This document shows, one piece after another, positions 43,571-54,607 of a DNA stretch of 64,000 nt. The notes below the pieces were generated by a model. The model did no database searches and was not told the origin of the DNA. It saw only the letters and a program-made list of their open reading frames with translations. Each line of letters begins with the position of its first letter. Position 1 is the stretch's first letter. This DNA comes from Porites lobata. Its lineage: Eukaryota; Cnidaria; Anthozoa; Scleractinia; Poritidae. The translations under genes were made by a program, and so were the position numbers. The stretch is from contig CALNXK010000152.1 of the NCBI GenBank assembly GCA_942486035.1, positions 640,001 to 704,000 of the forward strand. The letters are read 5' to 3'.

Positions 43571-45800
43571 ACAAGAAATGCTGCAGATAGTAATTTGCGG
43601 CCTGAGACAGCGTTGAATCATTTCAGTTTTTATTATTCCTGTTCTGGTCTGAAAAGAAAACATAAGGTGTGTCAGCAAAAATAATTGGACTGTTAGGCTG
43701 TTATTGAAGAAAAGATAAAAAAACAGGAAGTCGGTCAAACTTCAGAAAGCGGCTAAAATTCTCGGGTTCGTTTTATGTTTCTTCAAATAACCAAGTCTCT
43801 TGAAGTTACTCTTTAGCCTCCCACGCACATAACTGGCTAATGAATCCGTCCCCGCGAAGGTTAAAAAATTCCCCTGACAGCGGGCAAGGTGCCCAAACCC
43901 TTACCCGTGGCTATAGGTTATTAGTACGACCTCATCACCTTCAAATATTCCCTTATGATTTGTGTCGAAGTATTCCTTGTAACAGATTATTTTCCCTAGC
44001 AGGATAACCATTTTAAGGTTACATTAAACAATCCATGAGTATCACATCTCAATAAAGAACATACTTAGACAAGAATTACTTGCTTTCTAATCCCTGTTTT
44101 GGATTTGTCATTGGTAATTTGCACTAAATAATAATTCCCTTCATCTGGGTCGTTCGAAACAAAAATAATACAAGAGGGAACTAGAACATATAAAAATAGA
44201 CTGCGCAAAACCCCCAAAAGGGATTCTCTCTTTACGCCAGGAAGTTGTCTTAGATGTGAATAGTGACAGCTAAATTTCATCGACCGAAACGACTAGTGAA
44301 ATGTCTACTTATGTCCTCTTACGCGGGTCATGGTACTGACACAAGAAAAAGTAATTGGCGAAAGAGATTTTGTTGAGTCTACTGAATGTATATTTTAGCG
44401 TAAAAACAACTCCAAATTGAGTCGGCAAAGGAAAGAATTGCGCCAGTTCAGTTCTCAAGTATTTGAGATATCATGATCACCGGAACATGGTACAAAAGTG
44501 CTATGGTGCTGCTATAAATTATGTGGAAAATTACGAACCAAATCGAACAAAACCGAGAAAGGTCCAAAAGATACACTTCTGTTAGCATATTTTTAAATGA
44601 AAGTAAACTTTGATGTTAACGAATTTCTATCTGCAAAAAAAGCTACTTGAAAATAGTTTTGAACTACAGCCAAACTAAAGACCATCAACTGTCGAGAAGA
44701 AACTTGCGGTATAGTTCTTTTTAACTCTTTTAAATACCTGAAACGAAGTAAACGAACTGACTGAAATGATAAAAAAAAGTTGTTGCTATATTATTTCTTA
44801 CTTTTAACGTAAAGACAATGACTGAGGCACATCTAATCTACAAAAGAAGAGTCTGTTTTGATAAATTTTGACGTTACAACCTAAGTGCCCATAGCTGCCC
44901 ATTGAGTCTGCACTACACATCCCACGCTGTTTTCTTTCTTAAACTTTTTAAAGAGGACAGTACAGAAATATCCTGACATTTTTCCGGGAAGACATAAATT
45001 TTGATATATACATATTAAATAAATTTTAGGCTTAGAGTATTTTAAACTTAAAAAGTTGGAATAATCTATCCTGCAATCGACTACTTCTTAACCGGGGAGT
45101 TGGTTAACGTCACTTAGCATCACGTGGTGTAATCGAACAACTCCTCCCCCATGCGAAAACTTTTCTTGTTCTGTCCGAGGGCATGAAAAACAACAACGCT
45201 TTCCTGCGTATCTAAAACTCGTCGGAAATATCAGAGGACCTCAAGGACCCGGTCCGACAACTTTGCCAACACTTTGCTCGAAAGGACGACGGCTGTATAA
45301 GAAACAACTTCCTTTGTGACCCAATCTGACTGCCGACCGGAAGCGAGGATTCCAACTAATGAAGTACATTAATTATAAGGCTGTGATAATTGCCCTTAAT
45401 TTCCACAGTAGCTTTCGCATTTTCACATCAAATTAGCAGTATGCATTATTCAAGTTCTAACAAATAAAAAACCGCGAGAGAAAGCCATTTAAGAGCGACG
45501 AAACGCGTTTCCAAGGGCCCGTGCATGAGCTTCGTAGGGCAAAAGGTCAGTTGAAAGGAAGTCAGTGGGTGTTTGGACAAGTTTCAAAAAATTGTTGAAA
45601 CATTACGGCAACAGTACCACAGATCTTTTTAAACCGAACTCTTGTTTGTTTCAAAGTTCCTCCTAAATATAAGGTTACACCTTGTGATGTTGTTTATTGA
45701 CTTTCTAAAGCATTTTGGCAATATCTCAATAGCCAAATCATATACCCAGGCTATCCAGCTAATTAAGAGGAAGGAAGTGGCTCTATAAAAGTAAAAGAAC
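43545..45800. repeat. Segmental duplication, copy B (intergenic part)
   Basis: Same-order matches to 20620-21940: GTGTCAGCAAAAA (43669), ACAGGAAGTCGG (43720), AGCCTCCCACG (43816), GGCTGTGATAATTGC (45379), GGGCAAAAGGTCAG (45536), a GGCTCTATAAAAGTA near 45780 against GCACTATAAAAACAA at 21868. Confidence 0.5.
44069..44295. repeat. Left arm of a large inverted repeat
   Basis: About 225 bp, roughly 90% identical to the reverse complement of 46205-46415. Shared words include GTCATTGGTAATTTGCAC and TAGCTGTCACTATTCACATC (inverted). The right arm is upstream of BRICHOS gene 2. Confidence 0.5.
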
Positions 45801-46204
45801 AACGACACTTCTTGTTTTCCTTTTAAGTGAGAAAATAATTGATAACCAAGCTGAATAGAAAGAGGGTTTCCTTTAGGCGACAAAAATAACAATAAATAAA
45901 ACAGCACTGAAGCGAGCGACCCGTCGAAACTTGTAGACTTTTTCTTAATGAAAAGATTATGTTGCGAGTCAAGTTAGCTTACGTGGCATGAAAAGGGGAT
46001 TGGGGTAACAATCTGAGGCTAAAATATTGATCCCCTGGTAAAAGAATCGATAATGTTTCGTTTTGAACAAACTAGCTGAAGGAACCATTATTTGGTAACA
46101 ATAAACTTACATGCAAATCACCACTGACAAATCGATGTAGAATCAGAAAGGGACGAAAAATACGAGGGTGAATAATGTTTTTGGTCAAGGCTTCATTCAC
46201 GTTC

Positions 46205-46415
46205 GACTGTCTCGGTCGATGAAATTTAGCTGTCACTATTCACATCTAATACAACTTCCTGGCGTAAAGAGAGAATCCCTTTTGGGGGCTTTGCGCAGTC
46301 TATTTTTATATGTTCTAGTTCCCTCTTGTATTATTTTGTTTTGAACGACCCAGGGAATTATTATTTAGTGCAAATTACCAATGACAAACCCAAAATAGAA
46401 ATTACAAAGCAAGTT
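46205..46415. repeat. Right arm of the large inverted repeat
   Basis: Reverse complement of 44069-44295, spacing 1.9 kb. It ends ~210 bp before the TATA box of BRICHOS gene 2. The stretch GTGCAAATTACCAATGACAA resembles GTGCCAAATACTACTGACAA upstream of gene 1, which suggests the right arm is the native copy. Confidence 0.5.
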
Positions 46416-46626
46416 AGTCTTTCATCAATACGCCTTTTTTCTCTTTTTTGTTTTTTGTGGTTCCATTTTACGTGGTTTCGATTTCTTTAATCCTAGACCG
46501 CAAATCCCCGAAAGATGAATAATATTTTTGTAAGCATTGATTCCTATGAGTATATTGCTGTCAGTATAAATTGAATTTAATACTTCCTGCTGAATATTCA
46601 ATTTGTATAATGAACCTCAGACTCTG

Positions 46627-46635
46627 TATATAAAG
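46627..46635 (+). promoter_or_regulatory. TATA box of BRICHOS gene 2
   Basis: TATATAAAG followed by ACG, 129 bp before the ATG, at the same place as in gene 1. Confidence 0.5.
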
Positions 46636-46755
46636 ACGTCGATTCCAAGCATAAAGCAGTTTGATTCTATCTTATCTTGCAGAAGAAGTGGTCCCGCCTC
46701 TGACACCAAACTAAGTAGAAGCAGAGCCAACACGCTCAAGGGATATCACTGCAAA

Positions 46756-46758
46756 ATG
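46756..46758 (+). CDS. BRICHOS gene 2 exon 1 coding part: ATG only
   Basis: ATG directly before GTAAGA. The 5' UTR CCTCTGACACCAAACTAAG matches gene 1. Confidence 0.5.
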
Positions 46759-49700
46759 GTAAGAAATCCAAGTCATGGATACATATATTTTTTTAAGAGT
46801 TCAAGTTCACCGAGCCTTTTAAATCAATTTGAGAAACTTTCCTTTTTTCATTACGATTCCGATTCGGCTCATTCTAGGAAGACGATTATTTATTTATTTA
46901 TTTTTTTAGGCTAGCTGTGCAATGAAGACTTTGGGGTTCTCAATACTTCTTGTCCACATTTATTCCGCCACCTCATCTCAGGTATGTGGAGACATTACTC
47001 TTTTAAGTTTCCAAAGTTGTTCATTGTCTGCAGATATTCGCTTTACGCAAAACTATTCAACCCAATTTCGGGTTGTCGTTGTTGCTGCTTTTTTTTTTTT
47101 TTTTTTTTTAGAACAATTTTAGCCGTTTATCACCATATTCCATCTCGATACTGAGGCTGTCTTACCTTTTCTTTTTGGAAAATAGACCTTTCCAAAGAAA
47201 TGAGGACTCGGGTGGACAATTTCATACAAATCACTGTATTTTGGTGCCTTTGTTTACAGGAATGCAGGAAAGGTTTATACGTTACTGGAAAGTGGTCATA
47301 GCCACCCTAGAAACCTATAAAATTTGTGTCCCAGATAATCTTATCAACAAACATACTGTCCAAAGGGGGGCAAAACAATTTCAGACACGAGAACCTCAAA
47401 TCAAACAAACCTTGGCTGCACAAGATATACGAATTTCTGCTTGCCAAAAGTTGAATCCATTTTCAACACCCAAGAAACCAGAATAACTTTTAGCCCAGTC
47501 GAAGAATTGCGAGGAGATTTTTCGCCAAATGAACTGAAAAAATTTAAACCTCTCTTTTCTGTTTGTTCTTTGTTTGTTTCGTTTATTTATATTTAAACAG
47601 CGCAACTGGTACATGGGCGCTGATAAGATTTTTGTGTTCTTTAGGGGACTAGATAATTCCTAAAAAGTTTCCATGAATTTTTGTTGATATCAATGTTGTT
47701 TTCATTTTATGTTGTTTTGAATTTATTGTGGGAAAACTGAAGGCAAATCCGTTAAATTTCACAAGCTGGATACTTTTGCATTGATTCTTGCTGTCCATAA
47801 AATAAATATATGACTTCTTTATAAAATCGTCTGTTCAAAGTCCTCTATTTTTTCAATAAACTCGTCAAGATCGAGCACCGTTACAGACCGCCATCTTGGT
47901 TTAAAATGTACTGCCTGAGTGTGAAATCTACTTAGAGGGCGGGAAAAGGTTAGCCTCCAACGCAGGCGTTTTAGGAGAGCCCGTATTTTTATCTCTCCCC
48001 TGGGGAGGGAGGAGGGATGAAAAACGAGCTCCCCTGAAAACACCTGCGTGGGAGGCTCTAGCCTTTAGAATCAGTCGTTTTTAAAGGGAAACGGAAGAGA
48101 GAAAAAAAATAATGGACAATTCGAATCACGTCTCTCCTACGGCTCCTAAATGGAAGGCTTGATACTCAGCTTAGATCTTTTGCGTTTCAAATGCATCCTG
48201 GTGGGTCGAATTCAACTTCCAACTGCCCATCTCGAACTCACCCTTCAGTTAATAAACATCCTTTGTTTATTTATTTATCTATCTATTCATAATTTTTTGT
48301 AGCACATCTTGCAAATTGAAGAGAAGGGAACAAAATTTGCACAAGGAATCGAAATTGATGAACAGGAAAAGGTTGCAGTTTTCCGAGTTCCTGCTCACAA
48401 TGGCATCATCGGCGCTGATTTCTACAATGATTTTAAGATGGTAAGTGTGTGAACTTTTACAACGACATTTAGCTCCACTGGTAGATTAATCTGAGGATTT
48501 TTAAAACTCGTGTCGAGTCGCTGCACAGACCACCAGTCCCATACAAAAATTGTGCGAAGCCGAACGCAAAAGATAAGTTTTTGAACTTTATTTATTCGTT
48601 CTTTTATTTGTTCCCATGCGAACTTTTCTGGGAATAAACAAAACCAAAGAAAAACTTGAAAGCTTCGATAAGAGAACTAGTTATCGTTTCTCAAGCCGCC
48701 CCTTAAAATTTACGAGCGAAAGCAAAGTTTGTCTTTCATTTATACACTGGGGCGGTCTTCTTGAGGATCCTTGACGGTTATTCAAACAGAAAACAAGTAA
48801 GTGAATTAAACTTGAGGCTGGGCAAGTGGTGTTTGCGCTCGTTTTTCTGTGCAAAGCGAAAAAGGAATTTACAATAGCATTTAACGTCCTTTTTTACTGT
48901 AGCACAGTTAAATAATGTTCCAGTCAGTTCTTTCATAAAATTGCTTGAACTTCTGGTCTTAAGCTAAAGGGAGGCAGCAGAAATTTGCTTTTTTAACTGA
49001 ACTGTTTATTGTGCATATAAGCATGAAGCTTATCGATCTGAGAGAGCCCCCAACAGCTTTCAGGAGAACCATGGTCGTCTGTTAGAATCTGAATACAGTC
49101 ATGTCCTTATGAAACCCTTTTATAACAATATTATTCTGATTTCACTTTTCTTTTTTTAGCGTGTAACCGTTACCAGGATTCTGTCTCGAAAAGTCTGTTA
49201 TATTTCTGAAATGGACTCGACGCTGTCCGCACCAGGAAAACTGAAAGCGGATCTTGCACGGGTAGGCAATTTAATAAAACATAGTCTCAGGCGAGCACTA
49301 TCATTTTTATTTCAGATAGATTCTACAAACAACATTTATTTTATCCGGCCCCTTTCAATCTTTTACTGTTTCGTGTTGTATCTTACAAGCAACCTCTTCT
49401 GCAGGGAGCCTAATTCGTAGTTGAAAGAAAAAAAAAAAAAGAAAGAAAATAACTGATCATCCTGGTTGAATTGGAGCCTTTTAAGCTTCAATAGTTTGTG
49501 TTGTGTCTCACAGGCCACTCCTATGGTATCCAGGCCAAAAAAGCTTCCTGTAGTGGAAAAATCTTACGTGGTGATGATTACTGGCAAAGCCAACAGAACC
49601 CTGCTAACGACGGAGATTTTGGATTTCTGTGGAGTCTTGCCCATTTACAACACAAAACGGTATCCGGACACAAGCACTACGAATGGAGTTGCCGGTAATG

Positions 49701-51531
49701 AAGGAAATAGTTAATATTACTCTTTGTTCAACATAATTAAGTTCTGCCGACTGAAATAGTTAAAGACTTCCTCACTAATTACAGGAACATCGCGTAGAAT
49801 TCCAAGTCCATTGAGGTCAACAAAAAATTCCCGTCCTCGTAGGGGGTTAGTGTTTTGTCTTTTTGAAATGAAGCATACATGAGGTAAAAGCAACAAAACG
49901 GTCAAAGAGTACTGGAAACACGTTTGAAAAATAACAAAGATGGCGGCCGGAGTCGCAGAGAAATTTTTTTGGCTTTCCGAGACGTTTTCTGGAAGGTTTC
50001 TTCGCGCTTTCTACCCCTCACAAGTTCAGGTCCAATTTAAAAGGAAAAAAAAACCAGTTTTTATCGTATTCCTTGGTTTAAAAGACTTTGGTGGTTTTAA
50101 AGACAGACAAGAGAGGTCACGATTTCAGGTGTTACCCTGATCGCAATTTCTGTAAACTTTGGTTTTAATCTTTCCGTGAAAATCTACGCACGCGAAACTC
50201 CATGCAAAAATTTTGGTTGGTTTTTAGCGCAAAAAAACCAGTGAAATCGATATGCTGGCATTAATCGAAGGTAAGATCTTGAATTTCATATAGCCACGGC
50301 GTTCTTGATATTTATATTCCGGTGGTACCCATTGAGAATTGGTCACGAGCAACTCACAATCAGAGACAAAAAACTCTCATGTCGCTTTAGTCTTATTATT
50401 CCGCCATATTTTAAAGACCAAATCGTGGCTTGAATGCTGCTCTAGCCTGTTAAATTCCCTGTTGTGAGCTAGACCACGAGCAGTGTCTCTTTTTTCTTGG
50501 TTCGTCGAGCAAAACGCCCGAGACACACAAATGACTACGCGCGTGACTAAAGGCGCGAGACGGGAGAGGCACGACTGCCGCCCTCGTTTCTTGGGTCTCA
50601 CAGCTTTGCCGCTCAACGCTCGCGCGCGCGCGTGCACTCCCCTTACTAAATCTGAAGAAAAAGAGAGACTGCTCGCAGTCTAGATGTGACTGGGCATTCT
50701 AAGTGACAAATAAATCCTTCAGTAGAAATAGCACTTGCGTCCTATTGATTTTATTGGTTCACTTCTCTCCTCTGTGATATTGGGGCGTTTAGGGGTGGAT
50801 CGAGTGACCCACATTTCCCCTTTTTCTGTAAAATTCTGTTTTACTTTAAATAATTCATACCAAAATAAATAGTATCTTTATAGCCCTCACCCCCCACCCC
50901 TTTCTAAATTTTCTGGATCCCCGCTCCCCTCTCTGAGATGTCTTTCTCTGGCCGTTTTCTCCCTCCCCTGTTTTTCCATCTTCTCGAAAACAAGCATGTA
51001 CAAATTTCAATTTGATCTGGAGGGTGCTACGGTTAGTTATAAACAGATTTAATCACTTCTGAAATCAACATAGATTTGTAACCTTTTTCAAATTAATCTT
51101 TGCCCATTTATTTTTTATCTTCATTGAAAATCATCAAAAATGACTTCCTTCCACTTTATATTCTCTACAATCTTTGTAAAATGATAGTGTTAATTGCATA
51201 TTTCTTTCCACTGAATTGTTTTACAGTTATCAAAGGTAAACGGCGTCTGTTTAAGCGACAGGTGCTGCGGACAGAAACCACTCCTGTATATTATTTCAAT
51301 CGTACCTGCAAAAGCATGAAAGCAAACAATGGACAAATCGATTGGAGTAGCTTGGAAGATTGCAAAGATGAAAATAACCTATGGGATGTAGCTTGTACAT
51401 TTAAGGATGGGTTGTGTTTTTACTTTGTGACATGCAATTATCTGGGATCCCCAAGAAAGCAGTGGTCATGTTCGGAAACACACGATCATTCTGCGATTCC
51501 AGTATGCTGTGATCTCGTTTGTGGGCATTGA
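46756..51531 (+). CDS. BRICHOS-domain precursor 2 with C-terminal 9-Cys peptide, 6 exons
   Basis: Paralogue of gene 1, 266 aa. Exons: 46756-46758, 46910-46981, 48303-48440, 49160-49261, 49514-49694, 51227-51531; every coding exon length equals that of gene 1, while the introns are much shorter. Signal peptide 1-25; BRICHOS with GADFYNDFKM, SRKVCYISEMD and LDFCGVLPIYN; then GKRRLFKRQ with Lys-Arg at 175-176 (a second Arg-Arg lies four residues before) and a 90-residue peptide with nine Cys ending PVCCDLVCGH. The BRICHOS half is very similar to gene 1 while the released peptide differs more, as seen in families whose peptide is under diversifying selection; this needs a substitution test. An AATAAA lies at 51728. 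Confidence 0.5.
46910..46981 (+). CDS. BRICHOS gene 2 exon 2: signal peptide
   Basis: 24 codons, poly-T plus TAG acceptor, GTATGT donor. ASCAMKTLGFSILLVHIYSA is the hydrophobic part. An internal Met at codon 5 of the exon could start translation here, but not in gene 1. Confidence 0.5.
47951..48059. mobile_element. Foldback MITE, TAGCCTCC ends
   Basis: TAGCCTCCAACGCAGGCGTT mirrors AACACCTGCGTGGGAGGCT, paired inward through GGAGAGC/GAGCTCCCC. Located in intron 2 of BRICHOS gene 2. Target duplication not found. Confidence 0.5.
48303..48440 (+). CDS. BRICHOS gene 2 exon 3
   Basis: 46 codons, TTGTAG acceptor, GTAAGT donor. HILQIEEKGTKFAQGIEIDE, VAVFRVPAHNGIIGADFY; differs from gene 1 at a handful of positions. 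Confidence 0.5.
49160..49261 (+). CDS. BRICHOS gene 2 exon 4: first BRICHOS Cys
   Basis: 34 codons, TTTTAG acceptor, GTAGGC donor. RVTVTRILSRKVCYISEMDS as in gene 1. The open frame reading on past 49261 is intron. Confidence 0.5.
49514..49694 (+). CDS. BRICHOS gene 2 exon 5: second BRICHOS Cys
   Basis: 181 nt, CTCACAG acceptor, GTAATG donor. SYVVMITGKANRTLLTTEIL then DFCGVLPIYNTKRYPDTS. Confidence 0.5.
50469..50683. mobile_element. MITE, 215 bp, CTAGAC..GAGCAGT ends
   Basis: CTAGACCACGAGCAGTGTCT mirrors AGAGACTGCTCGCAGTCTAG. GC-rich core with a (CG)n-like run at 50620-50632. Intron 5 of BRICHOS gene 2. Confidence 0.5.
51227..51531 (+). CDS. BRICHOS gene 2 exon 6: dibasic site and 9-Cys peptide
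   Basis: 305 nt, TTTTACAG acceptor, stop TGA. Cys spacing 17-10-6-5-11-11-0-3, identical to gene 1. A closely similar exon with flanks lies at 63224. Confidence 0.5.
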
Positions 51532-51727
51532 AACAGGATATTTTTGCCTATTTGGTTTGATTTAAAAAGAAAGGTCATTTCGATTTGTTACCAAATTTAT
51601 AACCCTTTCTCAGTGCGTTTTTTGTTTTATAAGTTTAAGTTTCTTTGTGATATGCACCGTGTATGCATTCAGAATGTTTATCGCTGACCTCTAATGCAAC
51701 CACTAATAATTAATAATGCAACTGACT

Positions 51728-51733
51728 AATAAA
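51728..51733 (+). promoter_or_regulatory. Polyadenylation signal of BRICHOS gene 2
   Basis: AATAAA 196 bp after the stop, followed by a GTGTCTGCTCTTTGATT downstream element that the orphan exon locus shares. Confidence 0.5.
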
Positions 51734-52915
51734 ATGCTTTTTGTATGGAAGTGTCTGCTCTTTGATTAGCTCCTGAGTATCAAAGGAATTTATGCGCGAA
51801 AAGGGGAAGATAGAGACGATGAGGCATGTTACCAAAGCTGAAGGGGAAAGCGAGAGAGTAGGATCGGAAATTGTGGTCAGCGTTTACACCAAAGTAATAA
51901 TCAGAACTAGGAACCAGTGTCGGTGGCTATTAGTAGGTAAATATCCACCACTAGCCATCTCTACTTCAGTGAATAACTGTTATATAAAAAAAGCCACTGA
52001 AAGGAACCCTCCTTTTCTAGGGAGGGGCTGGGTAATCAAGAAAAAACACCCCGGAAACAAGCTCAAACACACCTGAAATGAAAACTCTCCCATCGAGCTA
52101 AAAGTATTTTGTTTAGAGCTAGCCTGCGTAGCAGGCGGCGCTTGGAAGTAGTGGGCGAAAGAGAGAACAGGCGCGCTCGAGGGAGGCACGCGAGGAGTTA
52201 GGGAGTTCCCTTTTCCTTCGCGTGTCTCCTTCTCGCACTAGTCAGGTCTCTTAGTGCAAAATATAGGCCGGATCGTTACAGACGTGACAAAAGTGTCAAA
52301 TTTGGCACAGAGCTTCCTTAGCACCTACTGATTAATACTGGAGGGGGTGCCCGTTACAAATGGTCCTAATTACAGATAAAAGGGGGGGTTAACTTTCACC
52401 TGTAATAGCAGATTGGGTCTCCTATGGTGAGTATTCTTCTTGTTTGATTTGGCTAAAAAACTTTTGTTTCAAATTTTAATGTTCTTAATTTGGTAAGGTT
52501 TAGTTTGTTGTGGCACTATTCAAAATAGTTTTACATGTACATAATACTGACTAGTGCCCAGTCTCCACACGGTAAGTGTGACCATGTTCACTGTGCGGTC
52601 TGTGCAGGTATCAGTGTCACTGCTAAGACTTGCCAGTGATAATATCATTACATATCAATTTAAACAGATCACAAAGCCAGGTTTCAAAGATGTCATACAA
52701 TAACATAAAACCCAAATGTATCACATCCTAAACGACAGAATCGTTAAATTTTGACATGCAACATGAACGACCTCATGAACCGTAACTGACAACGCACCCA
52801 CTTTGTGCAGCTAAGATTAGATTATAATTTGCTTCGTTGGCAACCCTGTCCTTGAGATAATGATTAAAACATGTCAACCTCGTCCTCATGGGGAAAAGGA
52901 GGAGCAAGTGTGGCA

Positions 52916-53110
52916 CAGTTGGTTAGTGCGCAGCCTTCGGTGCGCGAGGTCCCGAGGTTCGATCACCGGTGTCAACACATCCTTTGTTTAACTTCTCTCC
53001 TTTCTGTGTAGCTTTGACTAGCTTTAAATACCCTTAAAACGGAGCATTAACGGAGAGAGGGGGGTAAAAGAAGCGCACCGTCGACCTCAAGTTTATCAGT
53101 TATTATTACT
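52916..53110 (+). repeat. tRNA-derived SINE
   Basis: A box TGGCACAGTTGG and B box GGTTCGATCAC lie ~35 bp apart in a tRNA-like head (GTGTGGCACAGTTGGTTAGT), followed by a non-tRNA body. Nested inside the 3,610-bp element. Not a functional tRNA: no proper acceptor stem. Confidence 0.5.
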
Positions 53111-54074
53111 GTCACGAGTTATTGATGTAAAATATGGTCGCTTTACCTTTTTGTACCTTTTTCTTAAGCCCTGGGGACGAAGTTGTAAAACATGCCTCTC
53201 CAGGAATTTTCAACACTCTTTATTTTTTACACATTTGCATTTTAAAAGAAGTGTATGAGGTCCCTGCATGCCTAGACACCTTTTTAGGAGCTGATTCACT
53301 TCAGAGCCCTAGCACCAGAGTGTTAATGTTAGGTCTATACGATCTTTCAAAAAAAAGGAAGGTCGTCGCGTGCGTTACAATTTACAAACAAACTAACTTC
53401 AGAAGAGCTGAAAGTTACAGAAACATGGCCTCTTTTAGCCAACCAATGATGCATCATTGATGAAAATGAATGTAATTTGCTTGATGCAATTAGGCGAATA
53501 CCCAGTGGTTACGAAATCTTACGATCACGAATTCCTCAAGTGCAATTCAGTTACCAACTTTTCACAAAATAATGCTGTGGAAAATTACAGAACATACCAA
53601 AAAAAGCAAGGGTCAACAATAATTATGGCCTGGTCCCTTATAATAATGGAGTGGTCATGATAAAGAAGCCCATCAGCCCCAACTTTGACCACTCCAACAG
53701 CCAAGTTTCCGACAGATTACATACCGCAAAACTTTGCATTCACTTATGCCTATGTTACCACACCAGGAGCCTAGAAATCGGCTCCTGGTCACACCTTGTT
53801 TTTATTGCTGAATATCATTCTAAAGAGTTTTACGAAATATTTTGTTAGTAGGGGTGTTTTGAACATGATTAAAATTTAAAGATGGTGACAAAAACGAACA
53901 CAAAAAAAAAGTCACCAAACGAGACGCATGAAACAACCGCAATCTAATGTTCGTGTTACACCGATATAACGGCTCCTTTGGCTGCTATGCTGACCATCTT
54001 GAAGATGGAAGTAGTATCACAGCTAGTCCCGGGTTAGGTATACCGTTTATTACCAGTTTCACGGTTCTGAGACT

Positions 54075-54607
54075 TAGGCCCTGTTAACATAAAGGTGGGA
54101 GACCCCAGGTAGGTGAGGTGACCTGCTTAGGTGAGGTAAAATATAACCTTCCTTTACATGCAATCTTACAAACCCGCCATCCTGGGGTGCAGTTTCTCTG
54201 AATGGTCGTTAAGAACGTAAACAAGAAAAATTCTGGCCAACCACGTCTACGCTCACTTGCTGCTCTTGCTGCAACCTTCAGTGTTGTGGCTTTCTATTGT
54301 TACCTTTAATAATTATGTGAAGCCACCCGGCGCCAAAGTGAATTTTGCGTGAATTTGATGTATCACGAATCCAACCCCGACTAGCCTGGGTTACCTCACC
54401 TTGATACGATGACATGGCAAAATATGACCTCAGCTGAGAGGGTTACCTGGTGTGGCAGACCGTGCTACCCACCTTGAAGGGTCACCCCACCTATCATGTA
54501 AACGTGATCAAATTAAAGTGAGAGATTATATGGACAGGCGGGTTACCCCATCTAAGTGGGTTACCATGCCTACCTGGGGTCCCCCTCCTCCATGTAAACA
54601 GGCCCTA
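54075..54607. mobile_element. MITE, about 530 bp, AGGCCCTGTT ends
   Basis: AGGCCCTGTTAACATAAAGG and GACCCCAGGTAGG on the left mirror CCTACCTGGGGTCCCC and CATGTAAACAGGCCCT on the right. Nested inside the 3,610-bp element. Confidence 0.5.

Noticed and set aside
46603..46914. 103-codon frame over the promoter and start of BRICHOS gene 2
   Set aside because: It covers the TATA box, the 5' UTR and intron 1, and is not conserved at gene 1.
49211..49420. Open frame starting MDSTLSAPGK as a separate gene
   Set aside because: It is BRICHOS gene 2 exon 4 read on past its GTAGGC donor into the intron.
52916..52990. Possible tRNA gene
   Set aside because: A and B boxes are present but the acceptor stem and anticodon arm do not form; followed by a SINE body.
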